From positions 1 to 9,756 of the forward strand of contig DAOVWV010000033.1 in NCBI GenBank assembly GCA_030636485.1: a DNA stretch of 9,756 bases. The letters are read 5' to 3'. A program made the position numbers and the translations under genes. Shown piece after piece: positions 1-6,008 of the stretch. A model generated the notes under the pieces. That model searched no databases. It was not told the origin of the DNA and was given only the letters and a program-made list of their open reading frames with translations. This DNA is from Methyloprofundus sp. GTDB lineage: Bacteria; Pseudomonadota; Gammaproteobacteria; Methylococcales; Methylomonadaceae. The first letter of the stretch is position 1. Each line of letters opens with the position of its first letter.

Positions 1-103
1 ACCCCCTCAACCAGTCTGGAATCGTACCGATTACTTCAAGCGATTGGTTATCCAATTCAGATGTTTGGCTGTCAAAACCAAGGTTAAAATTATTCATACC
101 CAT
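1..103 (-). CDS. Carotenoid oxygenase-like protein, N-terminal fragment (gene continues off the left edge)
   Basis: Reading the minus strand from an ATG at 103 (or a second in-frame ATG at 97) gives an open frame to the window edge that starts MGMNNFNLGFDSQ and contains LEVIGTIPDWLRG. That last stretch matches the conserved N-terminal signature of the RPE65/carotenoid cleavage dioxygenase family, usually V-x-G-x-(I/L)-P-x-W-L-x-G, just before the first beta-propeller blade. Members are iron(II) enzymes that oxidatively cleave carotenoids or related polyenes. Only about 34 residues are visible and none of the four iron-binding histidines falls inside the window, so activity and substrate cannot be judged. 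No strong Shine-Dalgarno sequence precedes either ATG, so the choice of start is open. The family call rests on this single short motif. Confidence 0.6.
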   Translation of the reverse strand, partial: MGMNNFNLGFDSQTSELDNQSLEVIGTIPDWLRG

Positions 104-226
104 TGCCACTAATTATTTAACATTAAACCACTGGCTCTACTAGTGCGATGCAAATAGGCTCTGCCGTTCCAGCGAAAAGATTTGTTAAATTCTCGCCAAG
201 GTAAAGAGGAGACTTTAAAGGAGAGA

Positions 227-308
227 ATGACAAAGCCAAGCCCATGTAAAGTGGTATTGTAAATACCATAAAGTCATCGTACCGAACTATCGAAAAAAAG
301 CAAATTAA
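227..308 (+). pseudogene. Remnant of an IS200-like (Y1/REP-associated) transposase N-terminus
   Basis: A good Shine-Dalgarno (aaaggag, 217-223) precedes an ATG at 227, but that frame stops after 11 codons. The frame shifted by one (231-305) reads QSQAHVKWYCKYHKVIVPNY then RKKAN and a stop. It closely resembles the N-terminus of IS200/IS605-type TnpA proteins (pattern S-H-x-K-W-x-C-K-Y-H-V-V-x-x-P-K-x-R-K-K). The catalytic HUH motif and tyrosine lie further downstream in intact enzymes and are absent here. This is therefore a short decayed fragment whose start and coding frame are now out of register. Its position just before the inverted repeats at 332-398 fits a REP-associated transposase with its repeats, but that link is inferred. 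Confidence 0.55.
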
Positions 309-331
309 AGAAATAAGAGATTAAAGGCAGG

Positions 332-398
332 TCAAAGGGGGTAAAGTAATTGATTTCGTGGAAAAAGGTCATAAATCATTAGCTCTGACCCTGAGGTA
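332..398. repeat. Left repeat pair: outer arm (332-352) and inner arm (373-398)
   Basis: Two repeat arms lie close together. The outer arm begins tcaaagggggtaaagt at 332 and recurs inverted at 1843-1863 (17 of 21 positions, the first ten identical). The inner arm, 373-398, reads aaatcattagctctgaccct followed by gaggta and recurs inverted at 1744-1769 with 25 of 26 matches. The two left arms are also loosely complementary to each other (attgattt against aaatcatt), as in paired REP/BIME-type units. Both arms have inverted partners on the far side of the GGDEF gene. They are not coding in any frame I could support. Confidence 0.75.
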
Positions 399-420
399 TC
401 TTTAAAGTATCCGTTAAACT

Positions 421-443
421 AGGGGAGCCTCAGTTTGTCCCCT
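421..443 (-). terminator. Weak hairpin just downstream of the GGDEF gene
   Basis: A six-base arm agggga (421-426) pairs with tcccct (438-443) across an 11-nt loop. Read on the minus strand it lies about 20 nt after the stop codon of the GGDEF gene and is followed by agttt, which is a poor T-tract. It could be a weak terminator, but the stem is short. Confidence 0.25.
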
Positions 444-464
444 ATTGGTCAGAAATAACCTGTT

Positions 465-1427
465 TCAAAACATATGGTATGTACTTTTTCCTGTGGCTTT
501 GGCTTTATACATAGCATCATCTGCTTTCCTTACTAATTCTTCTATAGTCTCACTTTGTGCTGGAAAGTGGGAAATGCCTATGCTACACCCTATCTTTATT
601 TCTTGGCTTTTAAATGCAATAGGCATACATACATTTGCTAAAATTTTCAAAGCTATATCGTTCAAATTTTGTTCTGATTCAACAATTGCCAGCATTACAA
701 ATTCATCACCACCAAACCTGCTAATAACATCAGATCCACGTAAAATACTATTTAGTCGTTTAGCTATGGCATGTAAAACACAATCCCCCGCTTCATGGCC
801 ATAGCTATCATTTACTGGTTTAAACTTATCTAGATCTATAAAAAATAAACCTACTGTATAATTCATTCTTGCTGCCAGGCTTAAAACTAATGCTGATTCT
901 TGAAAAAAGTGGTCTCTATTGGATAGCTCTGTTAAATCATCATAGTGAGCTTTTTTCTTTAACTTTTCCTCTAATCCTTTTGTTTTTGTTATATCTCTAC
1001 TAATGCCAATTAATCCAACAATATCTCCTTTGGAGTTGTATAGTGGTCTTTTACTTGTGCTAACCCAGCAAAGTTTCCCTTCTTTGTCATGGTAGGGCTC
1101 TTCAATTCCTGTTAATTCACTTCCTTTCTCCACCACCTTTTTTTGTTCTTTGAAATATGTTTTTGCATCTTCTACTGGAAATATATCAAAATCAGTTTTT
1201 CCAACTATATCATGCCTACTTTTATGGTTAGTTAATTCAGAAAAAGCACTACTTACAGCGGTAAATCGATGCTCCATATCTTTAATATATATAAAATCCG
1301 ATGTATTTTCTAAAAATGAATTAAAGTCATCTCTTATCTTAGATAGTTCAGATACTTGCTTTCTTAGGGAATCACACTCTTCTTCAAGAATAGAGAGTTT
1401 CTTTTCTAATTCTTTTGTAGATTTCAT
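465..1427 (-). CDS. PAS-GGDEF diguanylate cyclase
   Basis: This 320-residue cytosolic protein should make cyclic di-GMP from two GTP, with output set by its PAS sensor. Residues 1-32 are rich in E, K and L and probably form a short coiled coil. Residues about 34-150 form a PAS/PAC domain (ENTSDFIYIKD, FTAVSSAF, then GLIGISRDIT). Residues about 160-318 form a full GGDEF domain: DDLTELSNR at 163-171, FFIDLDKFK at 195-203, an intact GGDEF at 239-243 and a closing ADDAMYKAKATGKS. An inhibitory I-site RGSD (230-233) sits five residues before GGDEF, so product feedback is likely. No transmembrane helix or EAL domain is present. An in-frame stop four codons upstream fixes the ATG as the earliest start, though no good Shine-Dalgarno is visible. 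By eye the gene is clearly more AT-rich than polA. It lies between inverted repeats with a transposase remnant upstream, suggesting an acquired cargo gene. Confidence 0.9.
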   Translation of the reverse strand: MKSTKELEKKLSILEEECDSLRKQVSELSKIRDDFNSFLENTSDFIYIKDMEHRFTAVSSAFSELTNHKSRHDIVGKTDFDIFPVEDAKTYFKEQKKVVEKGSELTGIEEPYHDKEGKLCWVSTSKRPLYNSKGDIVGLIGISRDITKTKGLEEKLKKKAHYDDLTELSNRDHFFQESALVLSLAARMNYTVGLFFIDLDKFKPVNDSYGHEAGDCVLHAIAKRLNSILRGSDVISRFGGDEFVMLAIVESEQNLNDIALKILANVCMPIAFKSQEIKIGCSIGISHFPAQSETIEELVRKADDAMYKAKATGKSTYHMF

Positions 1428-1468
1428 CAGATATTTCTATTGCTCTATCATAAAGAATAACGCCCAAA

Positions 1469-1738
1469 TCAGTTGACACAAAAAGTGGCGGTATAGTTCC
1501 ATTGAGGTAAGTATTCATCAAGCTGAGTCCGCATGTTTTCCTTAAAATTATCCGTCACTTTACGCCCCGTTTCAGACGTTTTATTTAGGATGTTGGTTAC
1601 CACTTTTAGGGCGGTAGAAGTTTTAGTTTTGGCAATCAAATTATTGACTAATTCAATACTTTTTAAAATCACGCTTTGGCATGCCTTGGTCACGTGTGGA
1701 AACAATAGGTGTTCAATTGGGTTGTACTTTGATATGTA
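1469..1738 (-). pseudogene. C-terminal remnant of an ISAzo13-like transposase
   Basis: The minus-strand frame reads YISKYNPIEHLLFPHVTKAC from about 1738 and ends with YLPQWNYTATFCVN at 1469. This matches the C-terminal part of ISAzo13-family DDE transposases (SKYNPIEHRLFPHVTRAC, then AKTKTxTxLKV, TGRKxxD and PQWNYxA). The frame is open for about 90 codons and is closed upstream by a TGA at 1748-1750. That TGA lies inside the repeat at 1744-1769, so homology ends almost exactly where the repeat begins. The N-terminal domain and most of the catalytic core are missing, and the fragment cannot be active. A TTG at 1703-1705 could serve as a start codon but is simply an internal leucine of the family. 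The fragment sits immediately upstream of the GGDEF gene (41 nt from its ATG). Confidence 0.75.
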
Positions 1739-1743
1739 CAGTG

Positions 1744-1769
1744 TACCTCAGGGTCAGAGTTAATGATTT
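1744..1769 (-). repeat. Inverted copy of the left inner repeat arm
   Basis: The reverse complement of this stretch, aaatcattaactctgaccct plus gaggta, equals 373-398 with a single mismatch. It abuts the truncated end of the ISAzo13-like remnant. It also faces a third copy at 1785-1810, with which it could form a stem (tacctcagggtca against tgaccctgaggta, 13 perfect pairs). Confidence 0.8.
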
Positions 1770-1781
1770 CCTCTATATTTC

Positions 1782-1812
1782 TCAAAGTCAATGACTTTGA
1801 CCCTGAGGTATC
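1782..1812 (+). repeat. Third repeat copy with embedded palindrome
   Basis: Positions 1785-1810 match the reverse complement of 1744-1769 at 22 of 26 positions, ending in the shared tgaccctgaggta; the match to the copy at 373-398 continues with tc. The left part forms a perfect 9-bp inverted repeat, tcaaagtca (1782-1790) and tgactttga (1792-1800), around a single central base. With the preceding copy it makes a BIME-like head-to-head pair. Confidence 0.7.
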
Positions 1813-1842
1813 CAAATCAGTCTATTATGCTTAACTTACTGG

Positions 1843-1863
1843 CATTGACTCTGCCCCCTTTGA
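1843..1863 (-). repeat. Inverted copy of the left outer repeat arm
   Basis: The reverse complement reads tcaaagggggcagagtcaat g and matches 332-352 at 17 of 21 positions, with the first ten identical. It forms the outer right boundary of the repeat-bounded block and lies 5 nt before the 3' end of the next minus-strand gene. Confidence 0.6.
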
Positions 1864-1868
1864 TTTGA

Positions 1869-2759
1869 TCACATTTTATCCAACTTATGTTTATCAGAGT
1901 AGCCTATTTTAGGAAATCGGACTTTCTCAAAGCCTGGCAACTCAAATTGAGTTGAGTATTGTTCATTTTGTTCTTCGTATATTGATACAGAAATAACAAG
2001 AGGAGATGCTCTTCTAGTTTGTTTTAACCAACGACGTATTGTTTGGTCAACAGACCGTGAATAATCTAAATCTCGACCTGAAAGTACTTGGTTCACAAAG
2101 TGAGTACCAAATGACTGCCCAACTACTAACGATGCATATTCAATACTTCGACACTGCTTTAAAAAATTTGCGTCAATAGTTACAGCATGAACTCCTTCAT
2201 TATGAGTTCTAAGGTGCCGATCAAATTCACTTTCTGTTAATGGCCAATCGCTAGTACCTATTGCTTGTTTTTCCTTGTTATATATTAAGTAAGATAACCT
2301 TGGTGTATGAGTCACTAGCCTACGAAGTTGCTGGATACAAAAAGATGGGAATTGTCTATATCCAAAACTAGATGCCTTGGCTTCATAAAATGCAACACCT
2401 GAGATAGGAATATCATTTCCTAGAAACTTTCGAGTAACAATAACGGCAATATCACCATGAGACTGTTCTGCTTTACCCGTTAATTTATAAGCCTCAAAGT
2501 CAAACTTATTACCAGAATAATTATCCACAATATCTGGTAATTTATAATTAGCTAAAATTTCTCTTAAATTCGCTACAATCTTAAAGGTAATTAAGTCCTC
2601 ATTCCAGTCAACGTCTTGGCACTGGGATATAATAGAATCTACAGTTGATTGTATTTGATCAGAAAGAATACTTGGCGTTGCTATAGGGTCAAATTCTTGC
2701 CGATAATCAGAGTTGTTTTCGTACTGAATATCTGATTCAGCGTAGTCTATCTTCGTCAT
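1869..2759 (-). CDS. Uncharacterised protein with a candidate PD-(D/E)XK nuclease-like core
   Basis: I do not recognise this 296-residue family. What is visible suggests a restriction-endonuclease-like fold. A predicted helix NEDLITFKIVANLREIL (53-69) resembles the N-terminal helix of such nucleases. It is followed by SHGDIAVIVTRKF (100-112) and GVAFYEAKAS (121-130), giving the spaced residues D103, E126 and K128. A QQLRRL helix follows at 143-148. The rest is mixed alpha/beta with no signal peptide, transmembrane helix or helix-turn-helix that I can see. The ATG at 2759 is the only Met before the last residue, but no Shine-Dalgarno is evident. By eye the base composition is AT-rich like the GGDEF gene and unlike polA. 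It stands alone on the minus strand next to mobile-element debris, with no methylase or partner beside it. A role in DNA cleavage or defence is inference only. Confidence 0.7.
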   Translation of the reverse strand: MTKIDYAESDIQYENNSDYRQEFDPIATPSILSDQIQSTVDSIISQCQDVDWNEDLITFKIVANLREILANYKLPDIVDNYSGNKFDFEAYKLTGKAEQSHGDIAVIVTRKFLGNDIPISGVAFYEAKASSFGYRQFPSFCIQQLRRLVTHTPRLSYLIYNKEKQAIGTSDWPLTESEFDRHLRTHNEGVHAVTIDANFLKQCRSIEYASLVVGQSFGTHFVNQVLSGRDLDYSRSVDQTIRRWLKQTRRASPLVISVSIYEEQNEQYSTQFELPGFEKVRFPKIGYSDKHKLDKM

Positions 2760-2928
2760 ATCATTAATTTTGTATTAATTGTATTTCTAGCAGATAACAA
2801 ACAATTCACCAGTTTCTCCATAGCATAGACCACTACATATCCATTTGCAATATCAAGAAAAACAATCACCCCCCACCCGCTCCCCAACTTATTACGCGGC
2901 TTTGCTTTTAGTTAGCTAATAAATCAGG

Positions 2929-2934
2929 GATAAT
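2929..2934 (+). promoter_or_regulatory. Possible -10 element for the small ORF-polA unit
   Basis: GATAAT lies 34 nt before the ATG of the small upstream gene, within the 208-bp gap between the divergent minus-strand gene and the polA unit. No convincing -35 hexamer is found at the right spacing (ttttag lies 17 nt upstream), so this is only a candidate. The remaining gap holds a C-rich tract (about 2870-2886) and nothing else I can name. Confidence 0.25.
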
Positions 2935-2967
2935 TAGCGCCATTGATTGTGAATTAAAGGGGGTTTG

Positions 2968-3117
2968 ATGAGTGTTTATAAAACAAGTAAGAAAGTGAGA
3001 TATATGAGTTCCATTATTTTTGTGCTGTTGATGGCGTTTGTTGTGGGGGGCTCTTACCTTGCCCAGCAAAATAAGGCTGGAACTGAAATGACGACTGATT
3101 CACTGAATAATTTATAA
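2968..3117 (+). CDS. 49-residue single-pass membrane peptide upstream of polA
   Basis: The frame from ATG 2968 to TAA 3115-3117 encodes a 49-residue peptide starting MSVYKTSKKVRYM. A strong Shine-Dalgarno (aaaggggg, 2956-2963) precedes it, which supports real translation. Basic residues (K6, K8, K9, R11) precede a hydrophobic segment at about 14-33 (SSIIFVLLMAFVVGGSYLA), followed by a polar tail ending in DSLNNL. The order, positive end then helix then polar tail, predicts an N-in single-span inner membrane peptide or an uncleaved signal anchor. Its stop codon lies 4 nt before the polA ATG, which has no clear Shine-Dalgarno of its own, so polA translation may be coupled to this frame. I do not recognise the family and propose no function. 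Confidence 0.65.
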   Translation: MSVYKTSKKVRYMSSIIFVLLMAFVVGGSYLAQQNKAGTEMTTDSLNNL

Positions 3118-3121
3118 ACTC

Positions 3122-5839
3122 ATGCCAAAAAAACTGCTTTTGATTGACGGCTCGTCCTTTCTGTTTCGTGCCTATCATGCTGTGCCGCCTTTAAGTAATG
3201 CCGAGGGCTTGCCTACCAATGCGATTTTTGGGGTGGCAAATATGTTGCGCCGCCTGATGAAGGATCATAATACCGAGTATTTTACCGTGGTATTTGATGC
3301 GCCAGGGGGGACTTTTAGAAATGAGCTTTATAGTGAATATAAGGCACACCGCCCGCCTATGCCGGATGATTTGCGGGTGCAAATTGAGCCTCTGCATAAT
3401 TTAATTCGAGCGATGGGCTTTCCGCTGATTATGGAGTCTGGGGTGGAAGCAGATGATGTTTTAGGGGCTTTGGCGGAGGTGGCGGTTGAGCAGGGGTTTA
3501 ATGTGGTCATTTCGACGGGCGATAAGGATATGGCGCAATTGGTCACCGAGCAGGTGACTTTAGAAAATACCATGTCGAATACGACCCTGGATGAGCAAGG
3601 CGTTTTTGATAAATTTGGGGTCACGCCAGCGCAAATTATTGATTACCTGGCTCTGATGGGCGATAGTGCTGATAATATTCCGGGGGTGGCAAAAGTAGGG
3701 CCGAAAACGGCGGCGAAATGGCTGAATAAATATCAGACTTTGGATAACCTGATCGACTGTGCTGATGAAATTAAGGGAAAAGTCGGCGAAAACCTACGCG
3801 CTAGTCTTGATCAGTTGCCGCTCTCTAAGCAGTTAACCACCATTAAGTGTGATCTGGGTTTGCCGTACGCAATGGAAGATTTACGCTGTCATCAGGTGGA
3901 TCATTCGGAGTTACAGGCGCAGGTTGCGGCATTGGGCTTTTCTGCCTGGTCAAAAATGTTACAAAATGCGTCTACCGTTCAGCCAGTGGCAACGCCAGCT
4001 GAAGCTGAGGAAGTCATTGCTGAGACTGTCGAGACAGACTATACAATGGTGTCTAGCTGGGAGCAGTTTGATCATTGGCTGGATAAATTAAAGCATTCGG
4101 CATTGTTTGCTTTTGATACCGAAACCACCAGCCTTGATTATAATCTGGCGGAAATTGTGGGTGTGTCGTTTGCGGTGAAACAGGGCGAGGCTGCTTATGT
4201 GCCATTGGCACATGATTACCCTGGCGCGCCGGAGCAATTGCCGCGTGATGAGGTTTTACAGAAACTAAAACCTTTATTAGAAGATCCTGAACAGGCGAAA
4301 GTAGGGCAAAACCTGAAATACGATGCTAACGTGCTGGCTAATTATGCAATTGAGTTGCGGGGGATTGCGCAGGATACGATGCTGGAGTCGTATGTTATCA
4401 ATAGTACGCTGACTAAGCATAATATGGATGATCTGGCGAAAACTTATCTTCAGCGTGAAACCATTCATTATGAAGATGTTGCGGGGAAGGGAGCCAAGCA
4501 GATTGGTTTTGCGGAGGTGCCTGTCGAGCAGGCAACGCAATATGCGGCGGAAGATGCTGATATTACTTTGGCGCTGCATGAGGTTCTGGCTCCTAAACTG
4601 GCAGAGCATCAGGCTTTGGTTGATTTGTATGAAAAAGTGGAAATTCCGGTATTGAGCGTATTATCGCGCATGGAACGTAATGGTGTATTGATTGATGGCG
4701 ATATGCTGGCGCAGCAAAGTATGGAGCTGGCTAACCATATTATGGCGATAGAGCAGCAGGCTCATGATCTGGCGGGGCAAAGCTTTAATATTGCTTCGCC
4801 TAAGCAAATTCAAGCCATTCTATTTGACCAGTTAAATCTTCCGGTATTAAAGAAGACCCCGAAAGGCCAGCCATCAACAGCAGAATCTGTTTTGCAGGAA
4901 CTGGCTGAAGATTACCCTTTGCCTGAGTTGATTTTAAAGCACCGTAGTATGAGTAAGCTGAAATCGACCTATACCGATAAGTTGCCTATGCAGGTGAGTC
5001 GCAAGACGGGGCGTGTGCATACCTCATATCATCAGGCGGTTGCCGCGACGGGGCGCTTATCTTCCTCGCATCCTAATTTACAGAATATTCCGGTACGTAG
5101 TGCAGAGGGGCGCAGAATTCGTCAGGCGTTTATTGCGCCGGAGGGTTATAAAATTGTGGCCGCTGATTATTCGCAAATCGAATTACGGATTATGGCGCAT
5201 TTGTCCGGTGATGCCGGTTTGCTAGATGCTTTTTCTAAAGGTGAGGATATTCATAGGGCAACGGCTGCCGAGGTTTTTTCCGTTAGCCTGGATCAAGTGA
5301 ATACAGATTTGCGCCGTTCTGCAAAAGCAATTAATTTCGGTTTGATTTACGGTATGTCGGCTTTCGGCTTGGCAAAGCAGCTAGGGCTGGGGCGTAAGCA
5401 GGCTCAGGAATATATTGATCTATACTTTTCCCGCTATCCCGGCGTTAAAAAGTATATGGATGATACCCGTGAATTGGCAAAACAACAGGGGTATGTTGAA
5501 ACTTTATGGGGGAGACGACTATACTTACCAGAGATCCATTCTAAAAATGCAGCGCGTCGGCAGTATGCAGAGCGAACCGCCATTAATGCACCGATGCAGG
5601 GGAGTGCGGCGGATATTATTAAGCTGGCAATGATTGCGGCGGATGCCTGGTTAGAGGATGAACAAATAGATGCAAAAATGATTATGCAGGTGCATGATGA
5701 ATTAGTGTTTGAAATTGCAGAATCTAACGTTGAAGATTATAGTGTGAAGATCCGGCAGTTAATGAGTGAGGCAGTGACATTGGATGTGCCTTTAGTGGTC
5801 GATATTGGTGTGGGCATCAATTGGGATGAAGCGCATTAA
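3122..5839 (+). CDS. polA: DNA polymerase I
   Basis: This 905-residue enzyme removes RNA primers and fills gaps during replication and repair. All three domains are present and appear intact. The 5'-3' flap/RNase H-like exonuclease occupies about 1-285, with VVFDAPGGTFR at 56-66, EADDVLG at 109-115 and GDKDM at 133-137. The 3'-5' proofreading domain occupies about 310-500 and keeps its acidic residues: DTET at 332-335, NLKYD at 397-401 and YAAED at 474-478. The polymerase domain follows, with motif A DYSQIELR at 682-689, motif B RRSAKAINFGLIYG at 731-744 and motif C HDE at 858-860. Length and domain order match the E. coli type, including a functional-looking proofreading site that some bacteria have lost. 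The start ATG at 3122 gives the usual MPKKLLLIDGSSFLFRAYHA terminus. It is 4 nt after a small membrane-peptide gene and probably shares its transcript. Confidence 0.98.
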   Translation: MPKKLLLIDGSSFLFRAYHAVPPLSNAEGLPTNAIFGVANMLRRLMKDHNTEYFTVVFDAPGGTFRNELYSEYKAHRPPMPDDLRVQIEPLHNLIRAMGFPLIMESGVEADDVLGALAEVAVEQGFNVVISTGDKDMAQLVTEQVTLENTMSNTTLDEQGVFDKFGVTPAQIIDYLALMGDSADNIPGVAKVGPKTAAKWLNKYQTLDNLIDCADEIKGKVGENLRASLDQLPLSKQLTTIKCDLGLPYAMEDLRCHQVDHSELQAQVAALGFSAWSKMLQNASTVQPVATPAEAEEVIAETVETDYTMVSSWEQFDHWLDKLKHSALFAFDTETTSLDYNLAEIVGVSFAVKQGEAAYVPLAHDYPGAPEQLPRDEVLQKLKPLLEDPEQAKVGQNLKYDANVLANYAIELRGIAQDTMLESYVINSTLTKHNMDDLAKTYLQRETIHYEDVAGKGAKQIGFAEVPVEQATQYAAEDADITLALHEVLAPKLAEHQALVDLYEKVEIPVLSVLSRMERNGVLIDGDMLAQQSMELANHIMAIEQQAHDLAGQSFNIASPKQIQAILFDQLNLPVLKKTPKGQPSTAESVLQELAEDYPLPELILKHRSMSKLKSTYTDKLPMQVSRKTGRVHTSYHQAVAATGRLSSSHPNLQNIPVRSAEGRRIRQAFIAPEGYKIVAADYSQIELRIMAHLSGDAGLLDAFSKGEDIHRATAAEVFSVSLDQVNTDLRRSAKAINFGLIYGMSAFGLAKQLGLGRKQAQEYIDLYFSRYPGVKKYMDDTRELAKQQGYVETLWGRRLYLPEIHSKNAARRQYAERTAINAPMQGSAADIIKLAMIAADAWLEDEQIDAKMIMQVHDELVFEIAESNVEDYSVKIRQLMSEAVTLDVPLVVDIGVGINWDEAH

Positions 5840-5848
5840 CTAAGACGT

Positions 5849-5869
5849 GGGTGGGTTCTTTATCCGCCC
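5849..5869 (+). repeat. Hairpin 1 downstream of polA
   Basis: GGGTGG (5849-5854) pairs with CCGCCC (5864-5869), including one G-T wobble, across a 9-nt loop. It starts 10 nt after the polA stop. No T-tract follows, so it is a weak candidate for a terminator or RNA-stabilising stem. Confidence 0.4.
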
Positions 5870-5887
5870 GGTAATAGTGGAAGGTAG

Positions 5888-5913
5888 GGTGGGTAAGCGA
5901 TAGCGCATCCACC
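5888..5913 (+). repeat. Hairpin 2: REP-like ggtgggtaagcg...cgcatccacc element
   Basis: The sequence ggtgggtaagcg, ata, gcgcatccacc folds on itself with outer pairs ggtgggt/atccacc (one wobble) and an inner gc/gc clamp around two mismatches. GGTGGGTAAGCG-type palindromes are a common dispersed intergenic repeat in gammaproteobacteria, as far as I recall. Whether it recurs in this genome cannot be seen here. Confidence 0.45.
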
Positions 5914-5923
5914 AGAGATAGCT

Positions 5924-5949
5924 GGCTTTGCGGGAAGGATGGCAAAGCC
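5924..5949 (+). repeat. Hairpin 3: perfect 8-bp stem before the metallo-hydrolase gene
   Basis: ggctttgc (5924-5931) and gcaaagcc (5942-5949) form a perfect stem with a 10-nt loop. It lies about 60 nt upstream of the metallo-hydrolase start. There is no T-run after it, so it may be a rho-independent-like stem, a leader structure or a dispersed repeat. Confidence 0.4.
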
Positions 5950-6008
5950 GAATAGCTCGCAATTTAAGTGGGGCGTTAAATGTATCAGTTTATTGGAGCA
6001 TAAACCGG

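Noticed and set aside
227..262. 11-codon frame from a good ribosome site at ATG 227
   Set aside because: The transposase-like residues are in the +1 shifted frame, so this is the broken start of a pseudogene rather than a peptide gene.
445..804. Plus-strand open frame of 119 codons
   Set aside because: It lies antisense to the GGDEF domain coding region, whose motifs are intact, and shows no ribosome site or recognisable domain.
1150..1476. Plus-strand open frame of 108 codons
   Set aside because: It is antisense to the PAS domain and N-terminus of the diguanylate cyclase and has no family resemblance.
332..1866. CRISPR array from the repeated ccctgaggta units
   Set aside because: There are only three inner and two outer arms, in mixed orientations with irregular spacing and genes between them.
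5928..6008. Longer N-terminus for the metallo-hydrolase from ATG 5928
   Set aside because: The 27 added residues are encoded partly by the hairpin region, have no family counterpart, and a better-placed ribosome site precedes the ATG at 6009.
5840..6008. Spot 42 (spf) small RNA downstream of polA
   Set aside because: The position is suggestive, but the sequence has no recognisable Spot 42 5' region.
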